DNA from: Arenibaculum pallidiluteum | GTDB taxonomy: Bacteria; Pseudomonadota; Alphaproteobacteria; Azospirillales; Azospirillaceae | Assembly: GCF_017355985.1 (NCBI RefSeq) | Contig: NZ_JAFIQU010000001.1 | Coordinates: 434,001 to 498,000, forward strand | Reading direction: 5' to 3' | Length of the DNA stretch: 64,000 bases | Part shown: positions 8,739-17,053 of the stretch, piece after piece | Position numbering within the stretch: the stretch's first letter is position 1 | Layout of the letters: each line of letters opens with the position of its first letter | Notes under the pieces: model-generated | What the model saw: only the letters and a program-made list of their open reading frames with translations | The model's database searches: none | What the model was told of the DNA's origin: nothing | Translations under genes and position numbers: made by a program

Positions 8739-9389
8739 TCAGCCCCCCATCACGAAGCGGCGTCCGTGCAAGGTCAGGTGCAGCGGCGTCGCGGGGTTCT
8801 CGCCGAAGCCCCGCAGCCGCCGGGCGAACTCCTCGGCGTCGATGTCGGGTGTGATCTCGCACAGCGCATCGTATTCGGCGGCCGTGGTCTTGCGACCGCT
8901 CCAGGCGAGCCCGATGCCCGGCAGGGGCGCGTCGTCCGTCGCAAGGCGCGGCGCCAGGCGCCCGAACAGGCGGATCGCTGCCGCATAGCCGAGCTCCGCG
9001 AGCTGCATCTGGCCCGCCCCGGCCGGCGCGTCGACGAACTCGACCCCGACGATCTCGCCCTCGTCGACACGCCGGGTCATCACATGGGCGGTGGCGCCGA
9101 ACCGGGTCTCGCCGCGATAGGCCGCGAAGCTCTCGGGGTAGCGACCGGGGCAATGGGGCGGCCCGGGATGGAAGTTGTAAGCGGGCCGCCCCAGCCGCTG
9201 CAGCACGGCCTCGGGCACCACGATGCCGGTCAGGAACGCGATCAGCAGGGCACCGGGCCGCGCCGCGGCCTCGAGCTGCGCGAGGGTGCCGCAGTAATGC
9301 AGGGCGGCGAGGGAGTTCTGCCGCTGCAGGAACTCGAACAGGTGGGGCGCCTCGCGCGCCCCTGTCAGCAGCAGGATCTCGCTCGGCAT
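8739..9389 (-). CDS. Formyltransferase-family protein
   Basis: Protein of 216 aa with the catalytic core of the 10-formyltetrahydrofolate-dependent formyltransferases (PurN/Fmt/ArnA type). The catalytic triad of the family is present: Asn72 and His74 in NFHPGPP and Asp109 in RRVDEGEIV. It is shorter than Fmt (about 310 aa) and lacks the C-terminal tRNA-binding domain, so it is not the initiator tRNA formyltransferase. It starts 28 bp after bdhA on the same strand and is probably cotranscribed. Substrate unknown; a sugar amine or an amino-acid amide are possibilities. Confidence 0.75.
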   Translation of the reverse strand: MPSEILLLTGAREAPHLFEFLQRQNSLAALHYCGTLAQLEAAARPGALLIAFLTGIVVPEAVLQRLGRPAYNFHPGPPHCPGRYPESFAAYRGETRFGATAHVMTRRVDEGEIVGVEFVDAPAGAGQMQLAELGYAAAIRLFGRLAPRLATDDAPLPGIGLAWSGRKTTAAEYDALCEITPDIDAEEFARRLRGFGENPATPLHLTLHGRRFVMGG

Positions 9390-9417
9390 GGGCCTGGCGG
9401 TCTCCGGGCCGCGTCCG

Positions 9418-10206
9418 TCACTGGGCCGTCCAGCCGCCGTCCATGGTCAGAGCAGCCCCTGTCATTTCGGCCGCGGCATCGGTGCACAGGAAGGCCGCGA
9501 ACTCGCCGAGCTGCTCGGGGGTGACGAAGCTGCCAGAGGGCTGCTTCTCGCCCAGTAGCTTCTTCTTGGCGGCATCGAGCGGGATGCCCTCGCGCTCCGC
9601 CAGCGCGTCGATCTGCTTCTGGACCAGCGGCGTCAGCACCCAGCCCGGGCAGATCGCGTTGCAGGTTATGCCGCTGCCGGCGGTCTCCAGTGCGACCACC
9701 TTGGTCAAGCCGACGACGCCGTGCTTCGCCGCCACATAGGCGGACTTCGACACGGAGGCGACCAGCCCGTGCGCAGAGGCGATGTTCACGATGCGCCCCC
9801 AGCCCTTCTCGCGCATGCGCGGCAGGGCATGGTGGATCCCGTAGAAGACGCCGGACAGGTTGATGGCGATCACCTGCTGCCACTTCTCGATCGGGAACTC
9901 CTCGACCGGGGCGACGAACTGGATGCCTGCGTTGTTCACCAGGATATCGACGGAACCCAGCTCCTCGGCCGCCTGGTCGACCATCGCCTTCACCTGGCCG
10001 GCATCGCCGATATCAGCGGGGGCATAGGCCGTGCGCACGCCGAACTCCGCCGCCAGCCCGTCCTTGATCCGGGCGATCTCGGCGGCGTCGCCGAAGCCGT
10101 TCAGCATCACGGCGCAGCCGCGTGCGGCTAGCGCGCGCGCGATGCCCAGCCCGATCCCGCTGGTGGAGCCGGTGACGATGGCGGTCTTACCCTTCAGCAT
10201 GTCCAT
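9418..10206 (-). CDS. bdhA: D-3-hydroxybutyrate dehydrogenase
   Basis: NAD-dependent short-chain dehydrogenase (262 aa) interconverting 3-hydroxybutyrate and acetoacetate, part of polyhydroxybutyrate turnover. Seen: cofactor motif TGSTSGIG (12-19), NNAG (91-94), catalytic Ser144, Tyr157 and Lys161. The stretches VMLNGFGD, NIASAHGLVAS and CNAICPGWVLTPLVQKQI are characteristic of this dehydrogenase rather than of generic SDRs. The ATG at 10206 follows a GAGGAAAGG. It is followed by the formyltransferase-like gene; no PHB synthase genes are in the window. Confidence 0.93.
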   Translation of the reverse strand: MDMLKGKTAIVTGSTSGIGLGIARALAARGCAVMLNGFGDAAEIARIKDGLAAEFGVRTAYAPADIGDAGQVKAMVDQAAEELGSVDILVNNAGIQFVAPVEEFPIEKWQQVIAINLSGVFYGIHHALPRMREKGWGRIVNIASAHGLVASVSKSAYVAAKHGVVGLTKVVALETAGSGITCNAICPGWVLTPLVQKQIDALAEREGIPLDAAKKKLLGEKQPSGSFVTPEQLGEFAAFLCTDAAAEMTGAALTMDGGWTAQ

Positions 10207-10313
10207 GCCTTTCCTCTAGTCCCCGCCGGCGCTGAGCCGCAGCGCGGCGGCACCCGTTCTAAGCGGTTCCGCGCCGGGAATCCACGCCGCTCGCGGCAAG
10301 GCCGGCGCCGCAA

Positions 10314-13300
10314 TCACTGTCGCAGCCGGTCCAGGATGCCCCGCACGGTGCCTTCGGGCTGATCCTCGCCGGCGGTCGGTGCCGGCGGCCGGGCCGGAGC
10401 CGATGCCGGCGGCCTCTGCTGTTCCTGGCGCTGCTGTTCCTGCCGCTCCTGCTCCTGCTCCTGCCGCTGCCGCTCCTGCCTCTGCTGTTCCTGGCGCTGC
10501 TGCTCGGCCCGCTGTTGCTCCTGGCGCTGCTGCTCGGCCCGCTGTTGCTCGGCCCGCTGTTGTTCGGCCCGCTGTTGCTCCTGGCGCTGCTGCTGTTCCA
10601 GGCGTTGCTGCTCTTCGGCGCGGGCGCGCCTTGCCGCCTCGGCACGCTGCGCGAGCGCGGCCTCGAGCTCGTCGGCCGCGACGGCTCGCTGGGGCGCCGC
10701 CAGCGGGCCAGTGATAGCGACACGCGGCGGCGGCAGGTCGCCGAGCCCGGCGGGACGCACTTCCAGGTTCAGATCGACGCGCCGTTCCACCGTGTCGATG
10801 CGCCCGCCGCCAGTCACCGATCCCGCGGGCGAGGCCAGGCTCAGGCCCTCGGTCGCGATGACGCCATCCTGCAGGGTGAAGCCGGTCTCCACCCGCTCGA
10901 CCGGGGTGCTGCCGGAGCTCAGCGCCTTGTCCAGCAGGGCGCGCAGCCCGCGCGCGAGGCCGGTCCCCTCCTGCAGCCGTTCGAAGGCCGGCGGCGCGAG
11001 CTGGCCGAGGTCCAGGCCCGTCACCGTGCCGTCGCGGAACAGGAACCGTCCACGCCCGTCCAGCGAACGCAGCAGGCCTGCCTCCGCAGCGCCTTCGCCG
11101 CTCAGCTCGACGGACAGGTCGTAGCGGCCGCCGGCGAGATCGATGCGCGCCTGACCCTGTCCCTGAGCCTGCGCCTGGGATTGCCCCTGGGATTGCCCCT
11201 GCGCCGGGCCGGGCACCAGCCCGTCCTGAAGCGTCGCGCCCGTGACGGTCGCGGAGGCGCCGAGCTCGGCACGCCCGCTCTCGTTCCGGGCAATACGGCC
11301 GTCCAGCCCCAGCCGGCCGCCGCGGAAGCCTCCCTCCAGGCGCTCCAGGGTCCAGGCCCCGGGTGCTGCCACCAGCGTCAGCGACGGCTCGTCCACCCGC
11401 CATTCGCCGGCGGCCAGGGCGCGGGCATTCACGGTCAGGCGCAGCTCGGCATTCTGCGGCGGCGCAATGGCCAGCGCGACGCCAAGCGGCGAGCGCGGGC
11501 GCGCGCCGGCCACGGGTGCCTCCAGATACCGGTCGATCATGAGCTCGCCCGTCGCGAGCTGCGCCTGGACCTGCGGGCGCTCGCCGGCCAAGTCCACCGT
11601 CGCCTCGCCGGTGACCGACATGGGCCCCACGACGCCCTGGATCCCCGAGACCGACAGGGCCATGGCCGTTCCGCCGATCTCGGCGTAGACGTCCAGCGTG
11701 CCCAGCTCGGCCGGCCGCCAGTCCGGCCAGAACAGCCTCGCGAAGCTCCGCCCCTCGGGCCAGGTTCCGCGTAGCTTCACGTCCCAGGTCGGGTCGGCGA
11801 AGGGGCGGTCCACCGCGCCGCCGACCTGCAGCCGGCCCTGCGACACCGCGGCGTCCAGTTCCAGCCCGAGACGGTCAAGGCTTCCGGTCATGCGCCCCTG
11901 GACCGTCACACGGCCAAGGCGATCGGGCGGCACCGGGGCCTCGATGCCCAGCCGGCGCAGCGGCGGTGCCACGGATTCCGCTGCCGCGTTGACGCCGAGA
12001 TCGAGCCCACCGAGGGGCGAGAGCGAGGCAATGGTGCCGGTGAGCGACAGGTTCGCGCCGGCCACGTCCCGCGCCTCGGCGCGGCGGAGCGTCAGGGATC
12101 CCGAGGCCAGCGTCGCATCGAGCTGCAGGTCCTGGACCTGGGTATCGGCCAGGGTCAAGCTTGCGAACCGGGCATCCAGGGTCGCATCGAACCCTGAAAG
12201 CCAGCCGGCCTCGAAACGACGCCCGCCCTGCCCGTCCTGGGGCAGGTAAGCATCCAGGTTCAGTCGGTCGACCTCGAGCCGCGCGCCGAAGGCCGGCCGC
12301 TCCCGGTTGGCGAAGGACACCGCGCCGCTTGCGACCGTCGTGTCGACCCGCAGATCGACCCCTGAAAGCTGGAGCTGCTGCGGGGTACCGGTCAGGGTGC
12401 CGGCCAGCGAGGATTTCCGCAGCCGGTCGGCCGGGACGCGCGCGACGTCGATGCCCGCCCATTCCAGCAGGGCGCGAAGGTTGTCGGAGGTGGCCTCGAC
12501 CGTCAGCGCCATTTCAGGCCAGCCGTCGGCCGCCCCGATGGTGCCTGCCGCCGACAGCTCGGACCCCCCGGGCAGCGAGGCGCCCGCGCGCGCCAGGGTC
12601 AGCACGCCGTCGGCGAGCTGACCCTCGAGCCGGGCCTGGCGCACGATGCTGCCGCGATATCCGATGGCGTCGACGCCCAGCGTCAGCCTCGCCCCGAGAT
12701 CGGTGGGCAGCGTGAAGCCGGGATTGTCGGCCACGGCCCCCGAGCCCGAGCCCTGACCCTGCTGGGTCTCCGCGGGACGCAGGGCGAGCCAGGCGTCGAG
12801 ATCCAGCCGGTTCACGTTGAGCGTCAGCTCCAGGTCGTCGCTGCCGCTCTCGGGCGAACCAGGCCGGAAGCGCATGCTGCCCGAGCCGCGCGTCTCGCCG
12901 ACCTGCAGCTCGACGCCGTTCAGCTCGACGAGGCGCGCCGAGGCCGTGAAGGAGGTCCGCAGGTTGAAGGACTGCTGAAGCAGCCTCGGGAGTTCCTCGG
13001 CAGGGCCCCGGCCGGCGGCCGTCAGCACGGCGCCCAGGGGGCGGCGCAGGTCGGCTCCCTCCGCCCGCAGGTCGCCCTGAAGCCGCGCATTCGGGCCGGT
13101 CGTCGCGATTCCGGCGAAACGCAGCACCGTTTCGGTGCCGCGCAGGCGGACCGAGGCGCGGAGCGGCAGGGCCCCGCCCTCCCCGACCCGTCCAGCGGAG
13201 ACCTCGACGTCGAAGGGAACGCCGCGCGCCGTCACGCCGGCCTGGATCTGGAACGGTCCAACCAGGCTGCCCGCGACGATGGACGCGTCGATCGACTCGA

Positions 13301-13787
13301 ATCGCTCGATCGCCCCGGTCGCGTCGTCGCGGTACACCACCGTGCCGCGCTCGATGCGCACCTGGTCGAGCCGGACGGTGTCCAGGAAGCCGCTGGGCTG
13401 CGAGCCGAACTGCCAGTTGCGCCGCCCGTCGGGCAGCGTCTCCAGCGCGACGACCGGCTCGACCAGCGTGATGCTCTCGACCTGGATCTGTCCCGAGAGC
13501 AGCGGCATCAGCGCGACACGTACGCGCAGCTCGCCGATGCGGACCATGTCGGCCTCTGCCGCGCCGGGCAGGTTGGCGAGCCGCGCCCCCGTGGCCCGCA
13601 GCGTCGGCCGCGGCAGCACGGTCAGGTCCAGGTCGCCGGCGATCGTCAGGGTCCGGCCGGTCGCAACGCTGACGCGGTAGGCGATCTCGTCCTTGTACCG
13701 GTTCCAGTCGATCAGGCTCGGCGCGACCAGGACGATGCCAAGCACCGCCAGCACGACGAACAGCACACCGATGAGGAACTTCTTCAC
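10314..13787 (-). CDS. AsmA-family protein with Gln/Glu/Arg-rich C-terminal tail
   Basis: Large envelope protein (1157 aa) anchored by an N-terminal membrane segment (about residues 3-24), then a long beta-rich periplasmic region of the AsmA/DUF3971 type, now thought to form bridges that help lipids reach the outer membrane. Seen: the family start FLIGVLFVVLAVLGIVLVAPSLIDW broken here only by length, VATGRTLTIAGDLDL, and a C-terminal AsmA_2-like part with SSGSTPVERVETGFTLQDGV in pieces. The last 130 residues switch to repeats of Gln, Glu, Arg and Ala (10420-10612) and Pro, which is unusual. A second low-complexity run of Gln/Gly/Ser lies near 11160-11210. The start is GTG 13787 with only a weak RBS. 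Confidence 0.9.
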   Translation of the reverse strand: MKKFLIGVLFVVLAVLGIVLVAPSLIDWNRYKDEIAYRVSVATGRTLTIAGDLDLTVLPRPTLRATGARLANLPGAAEADMVRIGELRVRVALMPLLSGQIQVESITLVEPVVALETLPDGRRNWQFGSQPSGFLDTVRLDQVRIERGTVVYRDDATGAIERFESIDASIVAGSLVGPFQIQAGVTARGVPFDVEVSAGRVGEGGALPLRASVRLRGTETVLRFAGIATTGPNARLQGDLRAEGADLRRPLGAVLTAAGRGPAEELPRLLQQSFNLRTSFTASARLVELNGVELQVGETRGSGSMRFRPGSPESGSDDLELTLNVNRLDLDAWLALRPAETQQGQGSGSGAVADNPGFTLPTDLGARLTLGVDAIGYRGSIVRQARLEGQLADGVLTLARAGASLPGGSELSAAGTIGAADGWPEMALTVEATSDNLRALLEWAGIDVARVPADRLRKSSLAGTLTGTPQQLQLSGVDLRVDTTVASGAVSFANRERPAFGARLEVDRLNLDAYLPQDGQGGRRFEAGWLSGFDATLDARFASLTLADTQVQDLQLDATLASGSLTLRRAEARDVAGANLSLTGTIASLSPLGGLDLGVNAAAESVAPPLRRLGIEAPVPPDRLGRVTVQGRMTGSLDRLGLELDAAVSQGRLQVGGAVDRPFADPTWDVKLRGTWPEGRSFARLFWPDWRPAELGTLDVYAEIGGTAMALSVSGIQGVVGPMSVTGEATVDLAGERPQVQAQLATGELMIDRYLEAPVAGARPRSPLGVALAIAPPQNAELRLTVNARALAAGEWRVDEPSLTLVAAPGAWTLERLEGGFRGGRLGLDGRIARNESGRAELGASATVTGATLQDGLVPGPAQGQSQGQSQAQAQGQGQARIDLAGGRYDLSVELSGEGAAEAGLLRSLDGRGRFLFRDGTVTGLDLGQLAPPAFERLQEGTGLARGLRALLDKALSSGSTPVERVETGFTLQDGVIATEGLSLASPAGSVTGGGRIDTVERRVDLNLEVRPAGLGDLPPPRVAITGPLAAPQRAVAADELEAALAQRAEAARRARAEEQQRLEQQQRQEQQRAEQQRAEQQRAEQQRQEQQRAEQQRQEQQRQERQRQEQEQERQEQQRQEQQRPPASAPARPPAPTAGEDQPEGTVRGILDRLRQ
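10420..10612 (-). repeat. Low-complexity coding repeat (QQRAE/QQRQE units)
   Basis: Inside the AsmA-family gene, 15-bp units encode repeated QQRAE, QQRQE and related pentapeptides. The stretch is highly charged and probably helical/coiled-coil. The near-identical codons make it prone to copy-number change. Confidence 0.85.
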
Positions 13788-13930
13788 GCGATCCGCCGAT
13801 GCCGTTCCGCCGATCCGGTCCCGAAAGGGCCCGTTGAACCTCCGGCCCCGCGCGCTAAGCTAAAGAAGCAGGAGGAAGTAAGCAAATCGGCGCTGAGGCA
13901 GGCGCCGGCCCCGACCCCTAGGAGGTGTAC

Positions 13931-14113
13931 ATGGGCGAGGTCGTCAACCTCAACCGCTTCCGCAAGGAACGCGCCCGCCGCGACAAGGAAACCCTGGCCG
14001 AGCAGAACCGTACGCGCTTCGGCCGTACGAAGGAGGAAAGACGCCGGGACCGCGAGGAAAGCCAGAAGATCGGCCGCGACCTCGACGGCAAGAAGCTCGA
14101 CGACCCCGCCTGA
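13931..14113 (+). CDS. DUF4169 family small protein
   Basis: Small highly charged protein (60 aa) with the DUF4169 opening MGEVVNLNRFRKERARR and an Arg/Lys/Glu-rich helical remainder ending in a short acidic tail. Function unknown. The ATG at 13931 is preferred to the in-frame GTG at 13925 because a perfect GGAGGT lies at 13921-13926. Transcribed divergently from the AsmA-family gene across 143 bp. In many alphaproteobacteria this gene lies beside fumC and a ribbon-helix-helix gene; here those two are about 16 kb away. Confidence 0.85.
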   Translation: MGEVVNLNRFRKERARRDKETLAEQNRTRFGRTKEERRRDREESQKIGRDLDGKKLDDPA

Positions 14114-14139
14114 TGCCGGCATTGCCGAACCATGCTAGG

Positions 14140-14154
14140 GGAATACCGTATTCC
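14140..14154. promoter_or_regulatory. Palindrome GGAATAC-C-GTATTCC: operator or weak terminator
   Basis: Perfect 7-bp inverted repeat with a single central base, followed by TTTGTTTG. It could end the DUF4169 transcript (6-bp stem, CCG loop, T-rich tail) or be an operator for the DUF2189 gene 74 bp downstream. The sequence does not decide. Confidence 0.45.
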
Positions 14155-14227
14155 TTTGTTTGACGGACCAACGTAGCTTCGTCTCCGAGAGGCGTTGAGG
14201 CATGCCTCACCTCGGGCGGAGGCGGAA

Positions 14228-15025
14228 ATGAACTCGGCATCGCAGTCGCAGAACGGACGGGCAGCGCATGGCGGAGCCCTTCCGGCGGTACGGCAGGTGA
14301 GACTCGACAGACCCTGGGTCTGGCTGGCCCTCGGGTGGCGGGACGTCGCCCGGGCGCCGCAGGTGAGCCTGCTCTATGGCGCGGCCCTGGTGCCGGCGAG
14401 CCTGGCCCTGGCGGTAGGCCTGTCCGCGGCCGGTATGTTCTACCTGATCCTGCCGCTGGCCTGCGGATTCATGCTGGTGGGCCCCCTGGTCGCCGTCGGG
14501 CTCTACGAGGTCAGCCGCCGGCTTGCCGCCGGCGAGCCGGTCTCGCTGGGCGCCGCGGTCCGGGCCTATTCGCGCAACGCCGTCCAGCTCTCGCTGGTCG
14601 GGCTCATCCTGGCGCTGGCGCTCCTGTTCTGGGTGCGCACGGCGCTGCTTCTCTTCGCGCTCTTCTTCGGGCTGCAGCCGCCGGTCGACCTGCGCGGCTT
14701 CATCGACCTCGTCCTCTTTTCGACCGCGGGGCTGCCGTTCCTGGCGGTCGGCACGCTGGCCGGTGGTGCGATCGCCGCGGCGGTCTTCGCAATCAGCGCC
14801 GTCTCGGTGCCCATGCTGCTGGACCGCGACTGCGACGTCTTCACCGCGGTGGTCACCAGCATCAGGGCGGTGACCCTGAACTGGCGCGCCATGACCGGCT
14901 GGGCCGCCCTGATCGCACTGTTCACGGCGGCGGGCCTGTCGACGGCCTTCATCGGCCTTGCCCTGGCGATGCCGCTGATCGCGCACGCCTCCTGGCACGC
15001 CTACAAGGACCTGGTGGCGGACTGA
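14228..15025 (+). CDS. DUF2189 family integral membrane protein
   Basis: Inner-membrane protein (265 aa) of unknown function with about six hydrophobic segments. The family region GMFYLILPLACGFMLVGPLV then VGLYEVSRRLAAGE is present, as is the conserved end where a final membrane helix is followed by HASWHAYKDLV. The ATG at 14228 follows GGAGGCGG; the upstream in-frame start at 14195 would add 11 hydrophilic residues and has no RBS. It stands alone between DUF4169 and the convergent purK gene. Confidence 0.85.
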   Translation: MNSASQSQNGRAAHGGALPAVRQVRLDRPWVWLALGWRDVARAPQVSLLYGAALVPASLALAVGLSAAGMFYLILPLACGFMLVGPLVAVGLYEVSRRLAAGEPVSLGAAVRAYSRNAVQLSLVGLILALALLFWVRTALLLFALFFGLQPPVDLRGFIDLVLFSTAGLPFLAVGTLAGGAIAAAVFAISAVSVPMLLDRDCDVFTAVVTSIRAVTLNWRAMTGWAALIALFTAAGLSTAFIGLALAMPLIAHASWHAYKDLVAD

Positions 15026-15076
15026 CGTCCATGGGCCGGCGCCCCGCGCCGGCCCAGCCGTCCTCCGTCCCCCTGC

Positions 15077-16171
15077 TCAGCCCCCAGGGCGGGACGACGG
15101 GATCAGGCGCGTCACATGTCCCATCTTGCGGCCGGGCCGCGCCTCGGCCTTGCCGTAGAGGTGCAGGCGCAGGCCGTCGGATGCGAGAGCCTCGCGCCAG
15201 GTCTCGACCTCGTCGCCGATCAGGTTCCGCATCACGGCGTCGCAAATCGCGGCCGTGTCGCCCAGGGGCAGTCCGCACACGGCGCGGACGAGCTGTTCGA
15301 ACTGACTGGTGACGCAGGCATCGATCGTCCAATGGCCCGAATTGTGCGGCCGCGGCGCCAGCTCGTTCACGAGGACAGCCCCCTCTCGGGTCACGAACAT
15401 CTCGACCGCCAGCACGCCGACGAGTTGCAGGGCCTCGGCCAGGTGGCGCGCGATGCCCTCCGCATCGGCACGGACGCGCCCTGGCAGCGCGGCCGGGGCA
15501 ATCGTCTCGGCCAGGATGCCGGACTCGTGGCGGTTCTCCACGGGGGGATAGCAGCGCACTGTGCCGTCCTGACCGCGCGCGACGATCACCGAGGCCTCGC
15601 AGGTGAAGGCCACGAAACCCTCCAGGATCGCCGGCACGCCGCCAAGCCCCCGCCAGGCGGCGGCGGCATCGGCGCCGGGATCGAGGCGCACCTGCCCCTT
15701 GCCGTCATAGCCGAGCCGGGCGGTCTTCAGGATCGCCGGGCCGCCGAGCTCGGCGAAGGCGGCGACCGCCTCGGCCTCGGTGCGCGCGTGGCGCCACGGT
15801 GCGGTGGGCACCCCCTGGCGGTTCACGAAGTCCTTCTCGAGCAGACGGTCCTGGGTGATCGCGAGCACGCCGGGCCCCGGGTGCACGGGGACGAACTGCT
15901 GAAGGAAGGCCAGTGTCCGGACGGGGATGTTCTCCCACTCCAGCGTCACCACGTCGACCGCGCGGGCGAAGCGGGCCAGGGCCTCCAGGTCGTCCCAGGC
16001 GGCGATGGTCTGCAGTGGCGTGACCTGACAGCAGGGGGCATCGGGCTCGTCGTGGTAGACGTGCACGCGGTAGCCGAGCCGGGCCGCCGCCTGCGCGGTC
16101 ATGCGCCCGAGCTGGCCGCCGCCAAGGATCCCGATCGTGCCGCCGGGGGCGACGATGCGCGGCTCCGCCAT
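15077..16171 (-). CDS. purK: N5-carboxyaminoimidazole ribonucleotide synthase
   Basis: ATP-grasp enzyme (364 aa) that carboxylates AIR with ATP and bicarbonate to N5-CAIR, the sixth step of bacterial purine synthesis. Seen: the preATP-grasp motif GILGGGQLGRM, VVTLEWENIP, KTARLGYDGKGQ, the ATP-grasp acidic motif VLVNELAPRPHNSGH, and a C-terminal DUF-like cap. The ATG at 16171 shares one base with the purE stop (TGATG), so the two are translationally coupled. An open frame continues upstream into purE but is a shadow. Confidence 0.96.
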   Translation of the reverse strand: MAEPRIVAPGGTIGILGGGQLGRMTAQAAARLGYRVHVYHDEPDAPCCQVTPLQTIAAWDDLEALARFARAVDVVTLEWENIPVRTLAFLQQFVPVHPGPGVLAITQDRLLEKDFVNRQGVPTAPWRHARTEAEAVAAFAELGGPAILKTARLGYDGKGQVRLDPGADAAAAWRGLGGVPAILEGFVAFTCEASVIVARGQDGTVRCYPPVENRHESGILAETIAPAALPGRVRADAEGIARHLAEALQLVGVLAVEMFVTREGAVLVNELAPRPHNSGHWTIDACVTSQFEQLVRAVCGLPLGDTAAICDAVMRNLIGDEVETWREALASDGLRLHLYGKAEARPGRKMGHVTRLIPSSRPGG

Positions 16172-16677
16172 CACGCGTCCTCCGCCGGCGCCTCGGCGAC
16201 CGAGGCAGTCTGCCGGGCGCGCCAGGCGTCCAGGCGCTCGGCCAGCGCGGGATCCTGAAGGGCCAGCACGGCCGCCGCCAGCAGTGCGGCATTGATGGCG
16301 CCGGCCTTGCCGATCGCCAGGGTCCCTACGGGAATCCCGCCGGGCATCTGGACGATCGACAGAAGGCTGTCCATCCCCTTGAGCGCGTGGCTCTCCACCG
16401 GGACGCCGAAGACCGGCAGCAGCGTCATGGCGGCGCACATGCCGGGCAGGTGTGCCGCCCCACCGGCGCCGGCAACGATGACCTTGAGCCCCCGCCCCTT
16501 GGCCGATCCCGCATACTCGACCAGCCGGTGCGGCGTGCGATGGGCCGAGACGATGCGGGTCTCGTGGGGGACGCCGAGCGCCTCGAGCGTCTCGGCTGCG
16601 TGCCGCAGGGTCGCCCAGTCGGACTGGCTGCCCATGATGATGCCGACCAGCGGCCGGCCTGGATCGGCTGGTGTCAC
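16171..16677 (-). CDS. purE: N5-CAIR mutase
   Basis: Class I PurE (168 aa) that moves the carboxylate of N5-CAIR to C4, giving CAIR. Seen: [13 protein letters not shown] with the substrate-binding Ser and Asp, [11 protein letters not shown] with the catalytic His, and the [11 protein letters not shown] and [20 protein letters not shown] blocks. The start is a GTG at 16677; no upstream ATG exists in frame. It is upstream of purK in the same transcript and 17 bp downstream of a DUF465 gene. Confidence 0.95.
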   Translation of the reverse strand: MTPADPGRPLVGIIMGSQSDWATLRHAAETLEALGVPHETRIVSAHRTPHRLVEYAGSAKGRGLKVIVAGAGGAAHLPGMCAAMTLLPVFGVPVESHALKGMDSLLSIVQMPGGIPVGTLAIGKAGAINAALLAAAVLALQDPALAERLDAWRARQTASVAEAPAEDA

Positions 16678-16694
16678 GGGGTCTCTCGGGCCTT

Positions 16695-16895
16695 TCAGGC
16701 AATAATGTCCGGTAGCAGCTTGCTCTCGATGCGCGCAATCATGTCCTTCAGGAGCAGCTTGCGCTTCTTCAGGCGCTGGAGCTGAAGCTGGTCGTAGACG
16801 GTCTGCCCCGCCAGCCTCGCTATGACCTCGTCGAGGTCGCGATGCTCGGTCTTGAGCATGGCCAGCTTCTCGAACAGCGCTTCCCGTTCTTCCAT
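16695..16895 (-). CDS. DUF465 (YdcH-like) small coiled-coil protein
   Basis: Protein of 66 aa, predicted to be a helical hairpin with a Leu-rich heptad core and a strongly basic centre ([13 protein letters not shown]). It matches the YdcH/DUF465 pattern found throughout Alphaproteobacteria. Function unknown. An open frame extends to 17039, but the residues before Met at 16895 are not family-like. It precedes purE by 17 bp on the same strand and is divergent from the phosphofructokinase gene. Confidence 0.85.
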   Translation of the reverse strand: MEEREALFEKLAMLKTEHRDLDEVIARLAGQTVYDQLQLQRLKKRKLLLKDMIARIESKLLPDIIA

Positions 16896-17053
16896 GACAG
16901 ACGACGCATCCCGGGTGTTGAAGTGGGCTCGTGGGGCGGACGAGGGCGGTCTTATAGCAGAATTCCCGGCCCCCGGAGAGGGTTTACGAGCATTGCGGCC
17001 CGGGCTCCAATGGGAGAGACTGCGGCGCGCCAAATCCATGCACCGGAGCGTTC

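Noticed and set aside
10420-10612. CRISPR-like repeat array
   Set aside because: The periodic 15-bp units are codon-level repeats inside the AsmA-family gene, with no spacers.
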